From: Aplectana chamaeleonis | Lineage: Eukaryota; Nematoda; Chromadorea; Rhabditida; Cosmocercidae | DNA: 64,000 bases | Direction: 5' to 3' | Assembly: GCA_029168955.1 (NCBI GenBank) | Contig: JAPDOI010000370.1 | Span: forward strand, 124,001 to 188,000 | Shown here: piece after piece, positions 1-9,839 of the stretch | How the letters are laid out: each line of letters opens with the position of its first letter | How positions within the stretch are numbered: position 1 is the first letter of the stretch | Position numbers and translations under genes: made by a program | The notes under the pieces: generated by a model | The model's input: only the letters and a program-made list of their open reading frames with translations | Told to the model about the DNA's origin: nothing | The model's database searches: none

Positions 1-950
1 TAACGACTGGGATTCTCTACTTTAAGCGCTATATAGACGACGTATTTGTTATCGGAACTGATGAAACAGAGTTGAGCGGCACGTTAGAAGCATTGAATTC
101 GCAAGATCCGAACGTGAATTTCACTTCAGAAACGCCTGACACGTGTGGTTTCTTGCCATTTCTAAACGTAAAAGTGCGAATAGTCAGAGGACGAAAAGAA
201 CACCTGTGGTTCAAGAAAGAATCTTCTTCGAACATCCTTCTGCACTCAAGGAGCGCGCACCCTATGTATATGAAGGTCAACGTGATACGCAACCTTCTCA
301 GAACGAAAGAGAAGCTTGGGACCTTCTCAGATCCAACAGTTGACGCCAAGATCAGGACTATTCTTGATCAAAACGGATATACTGCAACTAACCTGAGAAC
401 TTGGACTCCCCATAGAGCCGCAGATGGAATTACCTTATCTCTGCCTTACGTCAACGAAAAAGTAGCAAGAGAGGTCAACAATGCCGTCAAACGCTCTTCG
501 CTTCCAATACGTCTGATTCTCCGCCCTCCTCCGACCCTTCGCGATCTCCTCACGTCTTCGAGAGTGTACGAAAACCGATGTCACGACAGATCGTGTCGAT
601 ACTGCACCTCTCGGAAAGTATGTGAATTACGTGGGACGGTATACTTGATCACCTGTCAAGCATGCGGAGAGAAGTATGTGGGTGAAACGATGAGACCCCT
701 GAGGTTACGCTTGGATGAGCATAGAAGAGCCTTGGCGAATCCTGCTGCTTATCCGAACAGCAGTTTCGCTAAGCACCGCAACGTGAGACACTGTAACGAA
801 GGCCCACCTTCCTTTGAAGTGTCGGTTCTCCATCGACATCTGGTGCGACCCTTGGAGCGAAAAGTGATGGAAGCGCGTGAAATCCGGCGACTGCAACCGG
901 AAATCAATGCCAGAGAGGAGCTGCATGACCTTCTTAGGCTTATCCAATAA
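1..950 (+). CDS. Penelope-like retroelement, 3' part: RT end plus GIY-YIG endonuclease (5' end outside window)
   Basis: The reading frame is open from base 3, so the left edge of the window truncates it. Just before base 72 it encodes YFKRYIDDVFVIG, the RT active-site motif (YxDD box). This is followed by the FLPFLNVKV segment usual downstream of the RT palm. Numbering from the codon at base 72, a Cys/His linker lies at about residues 170-184 (C170, C175, C178, C184). The GIY-YIG nuclease follows: GTVYLITC at 188-195, KYVGET at 201-206, then an Arg-rich helix ending DEH at 215-217, and LQPEIN at 274-279. RT joined to a C-terminal GIY-YIG domain is the hallmark of Penelope-like elements, which copy themselves by target-primed reverse transcription. 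No frameshift or internal stop is visible to the TAA at 948-950. I infer a fairly young copy. Whether the element is full length cannot be judged here. Confidence 0.9.
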   Translation, partial: TTGILYFKRYIDDVFVIGTDETELSGTLEALNSQDPNVNFTSETPDTCGFLPFLNVKVRIVRGRKEHLWFKKESSSNILLHSRSAHPMYMKVNVIRNLLRTKEKLGTFSDPTVDAKIRTILDQNGYTATNLRTWTPHRAADGITLSLPYVNEKVAREVNNAVKRSSLPIRLILRPPPTLRDLLTSSRVYENRCHDRSCRYCTSRKVCELRGTVYLITCQACGEKYVGETMRPLRLRLDEHRRALANPAAYPNSSFAKHRNVRHCNEGPPSFEVSVLHRHLVRPLERKVMEAREIRRLQPEINAREELHDLLRLIQ

Positions 951-1260
951 GTTCTAATCGCAACAACTCCTGGGCACCCGCAGTCAGCCTTATTCGTAAC
1001 GCGCATTCGATCAAGTGGGGTGAGCACTTCATGATTTTCCTCGCTGGGTCGTTTATCATACATCATCCCTTTAGTGCCTGGGGCTTCAGCAGCCAGTCCA
1101 ACCGTCGAGGGAACCCTGGTTCGTGTTTACCTAATATGTTGTATTTTGTGTTGAACTATGTATTGTGAAGGAAAAATTTTCAAGGTCTGATGACGGCTTT
1201 ATAGCCGAAAGCTTACCGCCGCAATAAAGAGATCATCAGAGCTTCCATCATCGTACGAAG
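951..1260 (+). other. Probable 3' untranslated region of the Penelope-like element
   Basis: This AT-rich stretch follows the GIY-YIG stop codon and has no coding potential. It contains the hammerhead-like motif described separately and an 8-bp inverted repeat, TCTGATGA (1186-1193) with TCATCAGA (1233-1240). The true 3' end of the element is not visible, so 1260 is an estimate. Confidence 0.4.
1186..1214 (+). ncRNA. Hammerhead-ribozyme-like core downstream of the Penelope-like ORF
   Basis: The sequence reads CTGATGA, then a GGC/GCC hairpin with loop TTTATA, then GAAA. This is the order of the conserved hammerhead core: CUGAUGA, stem II, GAAA. Penelope-like elements are known to carry hammerhead motifs. 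Two features are non-canonical. One unpaired C lies between CTGATGA and stem II, and no clear stem III with a UH cleavage site follows. It may be a decayed or minimal motif, or a chance hairpin. Confidence 0.3.
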
Positions 1261-2810
1261 ATTATACCAGTTTAGTTTATTTACATTGAATTTCTGAAAT
1301 GGCTACATTGAGAGCATCCTATTTTCGCCTTCTTCCATTTACTCCACTTTCGATTCTTTTCTCCTCCCCGCTTTGTAATAAAACACATTTTTAATTAATA
1401 TTGTGCGCGCGTCCACTCCAGTGTGCGCTGTGTAGCTGCGGACAAACACCATATCGCACGGCGAGCCCAGTCTCTAAGGAATTGCCGCATTCAAGCTGGA
1501 TAAAATTCGGGTTTTTATGTACAGAGTACTTCTCAAGCAGGAAGATACGATTATTTGCTTCTTTCGTTGGAACTTGCAGTCTTCAATTTTTACAGCCGGC
1601 TCTCTTCATAAGTCATTCTCATAGACGAAATTCCGTTGGCTAGTTTTTATACTGACCGTGATATCTGTATTTTTAGTCTGCCATAATACAGCAGTTCGCT
1701 AATATCAATAATTTGAATTCTGTAAGAATTTGTCTCAAAGAGCGGAGAAGAAGATATGACAAACTAGAAGAGAATCGCGTATTATTCTGCTCCTGAATTT
1801 CGACAGAACATGCACTTCGTTTTTTTTTCTGGTGTCCGGTTTAGGCACCCCTTTTTGCACTCTCTGCATTCATAGAGTTGTTGACTTCTAATCGGTAACC
1901 ACAAGCGTAATAACTGAACGTTACACCAGAGAAACATGAAACCACATCAATCCTTACTTGCTACAAGATAACAGAGTAGTGTTTATTGCTTCATCAAAAC
2001 AATCAAACACATTATATATGAACTATGACACAAACTATGTACATATCTATCAATAATTTGAATTCTGTAAGAATTGTTTTTCCAATATGCACCCCCCTAA
2101 GGTTAACCGGGACGCGTGCCCAGCCCTGGGTGGGCGTGAAACCTTGACATGGCCCATTTTCTAAAATAGTGTACAAAGGGAGCTATTCGGCCAAAACATC
2201 TGATTCGTGTGGTACAGTTTTTTCAGGATGCCGAAAAGCTGGTGCAAGTTTCAGTGCGGGAAACTCTGCATAACTTTAGTCACCCCGAAATCGGAGGTGG
2301 GATAAAGTTAGGACGCGCACCGCACTGTATGACTTCCACTGTAGGTCTCCGACCTCATCCTATATATAGCTTGTGCAGAGGTGGACAGTCGTGTGGGACA
2401 GAGGGTATCTGAACAGACGGTACAGCACACTCGCCGTGGTGCTGAACAAACAACGGGTAAAGCGGAACTGACCGTCACCATCTCTGCGCCCGATCGGGAC
2501 GATCAACTCTGCCTCGGCACGGCGACATACTTCGGCCGTATGATGTTTGTGCCCTTACTCCCATTGTTTGCTCCGGTGATAGTTCTGTGGTTTAAAGTTT
2601 GCGCTATATTCACTTCCTTGAAGACACTCTTGGCAAGGAAAGGAACACTCCAATCTTTTTTAAATAGAAGATGGGAATTCGGGAGCTCCGTTAAAATCAA
2701 CGAAGGGCCATTTTTCTGGTTGGTAAACTATTGGGGGCATTTCTGTGCTCTTGATTTGGACTTTTACCAGCTGTCAATTGACAGGCATGGTGAAATATCG
2801 CTGGTGTTGT
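1261..2810. other. Non-coding stretch with a 28-bp direct repeat
   Basis: No recognisable gene. The 28 bases at 1703-1730 recur exactly at 2048-2075. They bracket 317 bp that could be an inserted element or the product of a local duplication. Plus-strand ORFs at 1401-1643 and 2381-2812 match no family I recognise. Confidence 0.5.
1703..2075 (+). repeat. Perfect 28-bp direct repeat flanking a 317-bp segment
   Basis: The copies are 1703-1730 and 2048-2075, each starting TATCAATAATTTG and ending GTAAGAATT. On the minus strand the enclosed segment has an AATAAA and a short Cys-rich reading frame with stops around it, so it could be a retroposed fragment. A 28-bp target-site duplication would be unusually long. 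Confidence 0.6.
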
Positions 2811-3028
2811 AACTGTTTTGCTTCTCTACTAAGGTCTGTGATTCGGCATCAAAGAAAATGTTAGAATCTCGTTAAAAGGAGTGAAATACTTCATGCGAAT
2901 GATTTGCCATGCAAATTGAAGGAAACGCTAAAAATTCAGTGAAATGATGGGTCATTGATTTGGCTGTGCACTTGTTTAATAAATAGCGAAAATCAGTGTA
3001 GCATTGGAAAACTAAATTACGCACTTGC

Positions 3029-3212
3029 TACTGAGTACCCATTTATATCCGTGTGACCGCAATTATTTTAGTCGACGGCATTTGTATAATCACGTTGTGT
3101 GATTTTGTTTTCACTTTTATTGAATGCTTCTTTTCAAAATCGATGTTCCTGAATATTTGGGTGTGAGCCAAAACTTGGCTCTCAGCTTTACACTTTAGCT
3201 GTAACCACTTGC
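3029..3212. mobile_element. Short insertion in the left fold-back arm with 7-bp flanking duplication
   Basis: CACTTGC occurs at 3022-3028 and again at 3206-3212. The segment between is missing from the corresponding place in the right arm. This fits a small transposon with a 7-8 bp target duplication. No long terminal inverted repeat is visible, so the superfamily is unknown. Confidence 0.45.
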
Positions 3213-3221
3213 CTGATTCTA

Positions 3222-4492
3222 CAGGGTGTTCCAAAATTATTGGCGCGCTAATTGGGTTCTATTTCATAAGGGCTTTTCGTGTTAAAATTTTTGCTATTTT
3301 GGTTTTTTAGATTCTTTCGAGGTCCAGCTCTGTATTTCTCATCACTATTCTATAGATACTGATTGTCAAGTCAGATTGATCAAGGCTAGTCCGAGGTGCC
3401 GCGCCATCGTAGAACCACAAAACTTGAACCACACGAATAGACACATCGCCAATCAGCTCTGAGTTATCCAAAATGTATCTAGTCGTCTTTGTCAGCTTTG
3501 CCCATTCTCTGACAACGTTTGACAACGTTTGTAAAAGCAAAAAAACTGTGTTTGCATATATAAGGTTGTCAAGAAGGTGTTAGCCCGAGTCAAGCGCAAT
3601 GCTTGACTTTTGATGGGGTGGATAGCTGGAGGAAAGAATCTGTGATTGGGATCAGTCTGGACACTCGTCAGGAAGAATCTGAATCTCTGCTCATACCAGT
3701 CAGAGCAGACCCGTCTGCTGTCCGCGGACAAGAAGTTGGAGTGAGACCAAAAATATAGGAAGCTCCTGCACAGTTGCACCTGAGTCACGCATTGCGCCAT
3801 GGCATTTTTTTAGATGGACCAAAACCAAATTATGAAAGTGACATAGATAGAGAAATGCGGAAACGATTGCTTTGCAGCAAAATGAATCAATGAGGTCTTA
3901 GTACAAGAAATTATCACTGGATGGACGGCTCATACGACTTTGTGATGGTTTCGGGAGGCATCGCAAGCGAAAGCATCACTGCGCCGCAATGGAAAAGAAC
4001 CCCGGAGATTGTTTAAAACTCCTGTTAAACTTTCCGATTTGGCAGCAGATCCTGGTGCTTCACACCAGGCCAAAGGTAACTGCAAACTGCGAAATAAGTT
4101 CAAAGTGGTGTAGAAGCGAGCTACCCGATTCAAACGCGCAGAAAAAATTTAGGTCCTGCTCACCGGACTTGCACCCCCTCGACTTTTAAGTGTACTCCGT
4201 AATCGAGTCTGAGGTATATGAACCTTGACATACAAAAATGACCTACAAGGAAGCTGTTTTCAAGAAAGCCTTGAGCGAAGTGGATGACGACTACCATCGT
4301 AACTGCTGAGACGTCTTCGTGAGACGACTTCGAGCCGGTATTCGAACAGATGGCGGATATTTCCAATTCTGGCCACTGTTTTGCGTTGACACTATTGTAA
4401 ATAGATTCATCCATGTTGGTTATTCTCAAAATGTAGTGTGGCGTTCAAGAAACACTTCAATATCTGCGCGCTAATAATTATGGAACACCCTG
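3222..4492 (+). pseudogene. Dead mariner/Tc1-type transposon with transposase relic
   Basis: The termini CAGGGTGTTCCAAAATTATT (left) and AATAATTATGGAACACCCTG (right) are inverted copies, each flanked by TA (3220-3221 and 4493-4494). The 1.27-kb length is normal for mariner-like elements. On the plus strand at 4159-4185, SPDLHPLDF matches the last-Asp box of IS630/Tc1/mariner transposases. It is followed in the same frame by VYSVIESEVYEP and, after stops, KALSEVDDDYHR and FVRRLRAGIRTDGGYF, the family's usual C-terminus. At least three in-frame stops lie within 4186-4330. Upstream, VMVSGGIA (about 3942-3965) resembles the middle DD box. It encodes no functional enzyme. Confidence 0.75.
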
Positions 4493-4552
4493 TAGAAAAG
4501 ACAGGCGTGATTTGGTTTTCCGATGCTACACTGAATTTTTGCTATTTATTAA

Positions 4553-4702
4553 CCCATTCACGACCACACCTAATTTTGGGTGGCTGCACGTTCGGACCGC
4601 GCCCTATTGCGTTACCGTATACCGTGTCCCACCGGTGGGACACGCGGTCCGAAGTGGTAGTCAATGCGTGTCCCACCAGTAGGACACGTGGTCGTGAATG
4701 GG
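4553..4702. mobile_element. TTAA-flanked MITE (piggyBac-like ends, CCCATTCACGACC)
   Basis: The terminal inverted repeat is CCCATTCACGACCAC against GTGGTCGTGAATGGG. The left flank is TTAA (4549-4552) and the right flank is TAAA, one T short of TTAA. The opposite fold-back arm keeps the empty site, where TTAA appears once, which confirms an insertion. TTAA targeting with CCC...GGG tips is typical of the piggyBac superfamily. The interior holds the perfect 20-bp palindrome GTGTCCCACCGGTGGGACAC, which recurs at 15602. It is non-coding. Confidence 0.65.
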
Positions 4703-4876
4703 TAAACAAGTGCACAGCCAAATCAACGGTCCATTTTTTCAATGAATTTTTAGCGATTCCTTCACATTGCATGTCAAATCAAACGCATGAACTATTTCAC
4801 TTCTTTTAACGAGATTCTCGCGAATTTGTGTTTGATGCCGAATCATACTTTTTGAAGAGAAGCAAAGCAGTGACGA

Positions 4877-6950
4877 ATTTCATTTCAATTTAGCAAAGGT
4901 CTTCTTTGAAAGAAAAAAGCCAAAGGTCCTAAATGATCCTCCGGTCGCTATCTTCCGTGGTCTACCGTAAATATGAAATATTCGTGTTCGTTGCTCAAAA
5001 TAACGTGCCGAGACGAAGTTTGGGCACAACATACTTCCATTCTGGAAATCCGCAGTTGCGAACATTCGGGCGTTTTTTTTTTGATTTTCCGGTCTTTTCC
5101 TCACTCGGCGTCTTGCCGCACTTTGTGTGGTACGCGCGAAAATCGATGTTTATTATCGATCGAAGACGTGTCATGAGTGCAAATTCTGACAAATACAGTA
5201 CTAACGCGAACGACCTGCGTTGATTGACTGCAGAAACACTTACGCACCCTGGTGTTCTCAGCCGTAGCATGTCTATGCAGATTTCGTGCTCCACGGCTAA
5301 TTTAATATGTAAACCCGCGATTTTGAGGTACCCTCCAATGTAAATTTACCGAGTTCAAACTGGAATAGGAGTACCCTCTTGTCCAAAAATGAGCTTTCTA
5401 GCTCAATTTTAAGTGTACCAACAAGATCGTGAACGCCAACTGAAAAAAGAAAAGGAGATTAACATCATGACTTTGTGAGTTTTTCGATTTTTCTCGAATA
5501 TCAGCAAACTATGTATTTCAAACCATGTTTGGGTGATCAGACCAACTTTTCACGCTTTTTTCAACTGAGAAAAACCACTTACCCAAATTTTTTTCTCAGA
5601 ACGTTGATTTCGGAGGATCGCGAATTTGCGCACACGCAGTTTAAAACCAAATCAGGTGCGCGCGAAGCGCTCACCACTATTGGGATGTGCCGCCAGAGAA
5701 AGACCGCTCGCCGCAGGTGATAATCGTAATCCAGAGCGCTTAGAATGCTCCTAATCTTACATCACCTTGGTTGCCGTTCAGCAAATTCGTGGGCTGACGT
5801 TGACGAAACGATGACCGCGTTGTAGTCATGGCTTGCGATCACTCGATTCGCACATGGTGCGCTAAGCGATGGCTGCTCTAATCATGGTCAGAACATGGCT
5901 AACCTTTCGTGAATTTCAGCCATGTTCTGATGAAAGAAAATAATATTGCAACCCTAAAGTCTTTCAATGCCATAAAATGCAATGCAACTTATATTGGGAC
6001 AATTCTTGATTTCGTTCAGCATGGGTTTTTGTTTAGATTATGCGTGTTGCTTGGAATCCAGTCCGGATATGCAGAGCGACATCGATTCAACCATATATTC
6101 ATCCTTTGTTTGCAAGCGCCTCGCTAGCTGTAGAAAAGTTTTGTGGGCTAATCCTTTGGAGAGGAACCACAACAAGTCTTCACTTGTTCTCCAGACTGCA
6201 GGTCTTCCTCACTGTGTCGCGACCCAACAACGACTGTTCTTTATTCCATCAGAAATCAGCTCGCCAAAACCCGCTGCTTTTGACAATTCCATGTCCTTAC
6301 AAAGCAGACCCAAGGGCAATAATTATGATCTCTGACATCGGATTACAGAAGATCTTCCCTGAAATCCGGACAGAAACACCGTGCACAGTCTTTGAGAGGT
6401 AGCTCCGCCCGCACAAGTTGAGAAGTGCGAGATCACTTCCAGACTGGACAATCAGATCACCGTATACATGACGGCTTTGTTTTCGCCTTTATCATGCTTG
6501 AGGGGAGGCTAAGGGAATTACGGTGAAGGGAACTTCAATTGTATCCCCCAATCCACTGTCTCAAACATCTTCCGTAGTGTGTGATTGAATAGAAGAACGG
6601 CGAGGCCGGGATCATACTTCCAGCGACCAGCGACGCGATGCAATGTGTACCATGAATATCGACCAGACCAAAAATCGATATGCCTGATTTCCTCTGTTGC
6701 TGTTGCTGGTCGCGGTAAATATGATCTCGGCCTGAAACGTTCCCCCCGCCCTGGAGAGAACGTCTCACCGTTCTTCCCTCGTCCGTAGGATATCGACCAA
6801 ATCGGGTCTATTCCTCTTGGGAGCTATCCCACCGTTGTGTGGGTAGGGTGCGTGCTTTGCTGAACATCATCTTGTCATCGGCAGGTGATTAGCTGATTGC
6901 GTGAGGGCAAACTCGCATCACTACACAACCTTCCTATTCACTGTACATGT
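4877..6950. other. No recognisable gene; one hairpin
   Basis: Several short ORFs overlap on both strands (for example 5982-6402 +), but none shows a known domain. A 13-bp stem hairpin lies at 5889-5931. The rest is AT-rich sequence with no repeat structure I could follow. Confidence 0.5.
5889..5931. repeat. Hairpin with 13-bp stem
   Basis: TCAGAACATGGCT (5889-5901) pairs with AGCCATGTTCTGA (5919-5931) across a 17-nt loop. It could be a small palindromic element or a structured transcript. No other evidence. Confidence 0.5.
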
Positions 6951-6954
6951 CTGG

Positions 6955-7082
6955 ATGTTGTTCCGTTTCCGAGCCGAAAAACTCGGAAATGGGAGCGGAA
7001 AGGAACAGCCAAAAAAATCGTAAAAACGGAAACGGAACAGTTCCGCGCAGCTCTGGTTCCCATTCTTCTGGCCGATTTAATT
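6955..7082. repeat. Dispersed repeat rich in GGAAACGGAA motifs, copy 1
   Basis: This stretch contains CCGTTTCCGAGCC, ACTCGGAAATGGGAGCGG, AACGGAAACGGAACA and TTCCGCGCAGCTCTGGTT. The same motifs recur in the same order at about 7588-7705. The two copies are diverged and are in direct orientation 640 bp apart. Confidence 0.6.
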
Positions 7083-7290
7083 TTATAAAGTGCTTTTTTT
7101 TGCCTAAGGCCATCGGTTTTTCGTCCATAACTTTTTCACGTTAACAAATGGACCTTTGATGAAGGTTGTTTTTGCAATCTCCGTAGAATTTTGCGTCAAC
7201 TATTGTTCTCAGGTTGGAAAAAATGTTCACTCGATCCTTCAGCCTAATTCGTTGTACAGAGAAAAAACTATTTTGACTTTCGTTGCTGTC
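7083..7290 (+). repeat. Single unit of the CGGTTTTTCGTCCATAAC repeat family
   Basis: This segment holds CGGTTTTTCGTCCATAACT, GAAGGTTGTTTTTG, ATTTTGCGTCAA and CAGCCTAATTC in order. They match units of the head-to-head array at 31436-32470, 24 kb away. It is a solitary copy. Confidence 0.6.
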
Positions 7291-7587
7291 GTGGCGGTAA
7301 ACAGGCGAAAAAAAGGAATCGAGAAAAAAAATCTCATAAAATCATTGAATCTCAGATAAAGCGCATATTTTCGAAAATAATCCTCAGAAGGCGATTGAAT
7401 TCCTACCACCCCCATTTCGTGTCATCATTTTATGGGGTTCCGATCCCAGGCCACCAAGTTCGCGAATAATCTCAGCCAAGACCAGATATTCGCTTGAACA
7501 CAAGAGCTTGGGCTGTAATTGTCGGCGTCTCATCAAACCTTCAAAAATCCTTGCCTAGACCCACCACCAAAAATCGTGTTGCAATAA

Positions 7588-7705
7588 TTCATTCCGTTTC
7601 CAGGACCAAAAACTCGGAAACGGAAGCGCAACGGAACAGCACAAAAAACACCGGAAATACGGAAACGGAATTGAAAATGGAACATTTCCGCACAGTCCTG
7701 GTTAT
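7588..7705. repeat. Dispersed repeat rich in GGAAACGGAA motifs, copy 2
   Basis: This is the partner of 6955-7082: CCGTTTCCAGGACC, ACTCGGAAACGGAAGCG and TACGGAAACGGAA, then TTCCGCACAGTCCTGGTT. It is non-coding. Confidence 0.6.
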
Positions 7706-8725
7706 AAGCGAAAAACTATCTCCCAAAAAGGACTCCCGACGGAGACAAGTGGGGATGACCACGGGCAGCAGCGAGGCTCTTGTAAGGCAGATCATAAGTG
7801 AATTCTTCCATCTCGGCTAAGATTTTTTCATTTTTCAAATTCAATCGTTTGATATCTACTACAATGGGCAAATGTTGTTCGAAAGAAGACAAATCCGTCG
7901 CTGATTATCTGAAAATTGACTTCTGATCGGCATTGAAAGACACGTGGTGCCGCTTGGACTGCTTTCTGGAGTACGGGCTTTACACCAGAGGTAAGCAGCA
8001 ACGAAGAAGAAAATTTCAGCAGGCGGTAACAGCAAACACCAAGACGGCCAGCAAACTGCAATGGGCGATTCATGTACACCCGTGCTGAACACTACTTTCA
8101 AGGGCGGCTACATTTCCCCGATGTCCGAGTAGCTCGCAGAGAGGAGCTTGGCAGTCCGGCGCCTGCGTTGCGGCTCGTTCTGATAAGAGATGAACGGGTG
8201 AACGGGTGACCGTGTGGTGTTCCGGCCCTAGCCCGGGTACCTTGTTATCGATGCGGTGATGGCTATATTTCACTACCTCTTGAGCATTACTGCTCGAAAT
8301 AACGAAAAAATAATACACCGCAAACCCTGCACTCAATGACCGTTAATAGACATTGAGGTCCACATTTCGATTGGTCATGACTTCACGTTTCCGCGTCTGG
8401 ACAATGCTTCCTGCGTACCATTGTAGATAGCCTCTGACTTTTGGCCGTTTATGATTTTCTAAATTTAAGCTTTTGCATTTTTTACACTCAACGATTTCCA
8501 AGTTTGCCTGAGGAAGTCACTCATGTATATGCGGCTTTAGGACCCCTTAGACGTAGATGGAGGGTCCGCGGACAAATTTAGCAGCTTAGGCGCGACGCGT
8601 GCAACGGGAATTCGCCGTGAGTACGTCGTCTGCTTAAGCGGGCTAGGATGTTCTGCTTTTCAAGCTCCGCCTGTTGCAATTGGTCATGCTGCATACTTTT
8701 CCACACCACAGTCTTAAAAAGGGGC
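7706..8725. other. No recognisable gene
   Basis: A minus-strand ORF at 8070-8336 and overlapping short ORFs match nothing I recognise. No clear repeats are seen. Confidence 0.4.
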
Positions 8726-8727
8726 TT

Positions 8728-8802
8728 CTCGCAGTGGTTAGAGCCATGCAGCACGTTCGCTTGCTATAGAATTATTGTGGTTCGCTCGAAGCGAGCACCA
8801 GG
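8728..8802 (+). repeat. tRNA-like SINE fragment (A-box and B-box-like motifs)
   Basis: GTGGTTAGAGC resembles a pol III A box. About 55 nt later comes GGTTCGCTCGA, which resembles a B box but departs from the GGTTCGANTCC consensus. The segment does not fold into an obvious full cloverleaf, so I call it a tRNA-derived SINE relic and not a tRNA gene. Confidence 0.3.
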
Positions 8803-9023
8803 CTTGGTTTTCACCTCCTCCCGAGCGTATGCCCTAAACAGTGATCACCTATTCTTACTGTCACCATGACTTGACTTAATCGGTTGGCTTTCGCCTGGCG
8901 CGGTCATTCCGCATCTTCACCGAGGTGAGCCGTCCTAGTAGTCAGCCGTGTCCATTTGTCACGGTCCTCAGCCACATCTTGAACATAATCCATGCATTGA
9001 TCACTATTTCACTTCCTGCGAAG

Positions 9024-9827
9024 TTAAACATCGCGCCTGAATTGCCTTTCAATGCCGAGTGACTTCAAATCCTCCTTCACCACATCCGTCCAAAACTTTC
9101 GCCTACGTCCAGGCGGCCGTTTCCAGACAGCACTTGGAAGCATCCTTAGAGCGTTTTGAACAAGACGATCTGGCGGTCTTCTTAAAATATGCCCCAACAG
9201 ACGAAGACGACCTTCCGTTGCCGCTTGAGATGGCGTTAGGAGATGCTGGCACCTCCCTCGTGTCAAACGTAGATGTAAGGCGTCAATCTCGTTGTAGAGA
9301 TCTTCGTTGTGGCACATCCGCGGCCAGAAATATCCGAGCAAACGTCTAAACAGCTTCCTCTCCGTGCAATCCAACCTTTCCATCTGCGTCTTCGGTGCTG
9401 CCCACGTCTCCGATCCGTACATCATGATAGGGCGAATAGCGGATAAATAGACGCGCAACTTGACTTCCTTCGCGATGGGGGTAGACCAAAAACACTTGGT
9501 TAGAGAATTGAATGCAGACGTAGCATTCGCATATCGTTGTTGAATATCCGCTGCATAACTACCATCGTTCTTCAGCAAACAGCCCGAATAACAGAAATCG
9601 TCCACCAGTTCGATAGGTTGTCCGTTCACACAAACTCCCGTAGAAGGCCTCTGTGAGACCCACATCTGCTTGCATTTGTCCGGACGAAGACGAAGTCCAT
9701 AGGCTGCGGCATACTTCGAAGCGAGGTTCACAATCGTTTGCAGTTTTGCTTTGTTTCCAGCGAATAACACAATGTCGTCGGCGTACTCCAGGTCGACAAG
9801 GGAGCGTCCTGATGGTGCTAGGATCAC
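9024..9827 (-). CDS. RTE element, RT catalytic motif and C-terminal part
   Basis: This piece is in the same frame as the segment ending at 9840, separated only by the TAG codon. It opens with ILAPSGRSLVDLEYADD and continues through the thumb and the Cys/His-containing tail (DCTERKLFRRLLGYFWPRMCHNEDLY) to FRRDV. It is not an independent gene. The first codon at 9827 is GTG (Val), and the peptide continues directly from the upstream piece. Confidence 0.8.
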   Translation of the reverse strand: MILAPSGRSLVDLEYADDIVLFAGNKAKLQTIVNLASKYAAAYGLRLRPDKCKQMWVSQRPSTGVCVNGQPIELVDDFCYSGCLLKNDGSYAADIQQRYANATSAFNSLTKCFWSTPIAKEVKLRVYLSAIRPIMMYGSETWAAPKTQMERLDCTERKLFRRLLGYFWPRMCHNEDLYNEIDALHLRLTRGRCQHLLTPSQAATEGRLRLLGHILRRPPDRLVQNALRMLPSAVWKRPPGRRRKFWTDVVKEDLKSLGIERQFRRDV

Positions 9828-9839
9828 GTCCGCGGGAAA

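Larger units (their letters stand above)
2811..4876. mobile_element. Long inverted-repeat (fold-back) element with nested insertions
   Basis: The left arm (about 2811-3028) and right arm (about 4495-4876) are inverted copies. Shared blocks include GATTCGGCATCAAA, GAATCTCGTTAAAA, GGCTGTGCACTTGTTTA and CAGTGTAGCAT. The arms diverge by small substitutions. Three insertions can be seen by comparing arms: a mariner relic at the centre (3222-4492), a 184-bp segment in the left arm (3029-3212), and a 150-bp TTAA element in the right arm (4553-4702). The outer limits are approximate. No transposase belonging to the fold-back itself is seen. Confidence 0.65.

Noticed and set aside
4625..4644. 20-bp palindrome as an operator or transcription-factor site
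   Set aside because: It recurs only within members of the TTAA MITE family, so it is element structure with no sign of a host regulatory role.
8728..8802. Candidate tRNA gene
   Set aside because: A-box and B-box-like words are present but there is no acceptor stem pairing and no clean cloverleaf; better explained as a SINE relic.
9059..9349. Plus-strand ORF of 96 residues
   Set aside because: Shadow of the RTE reverse-transcriptase frame on the other strand.
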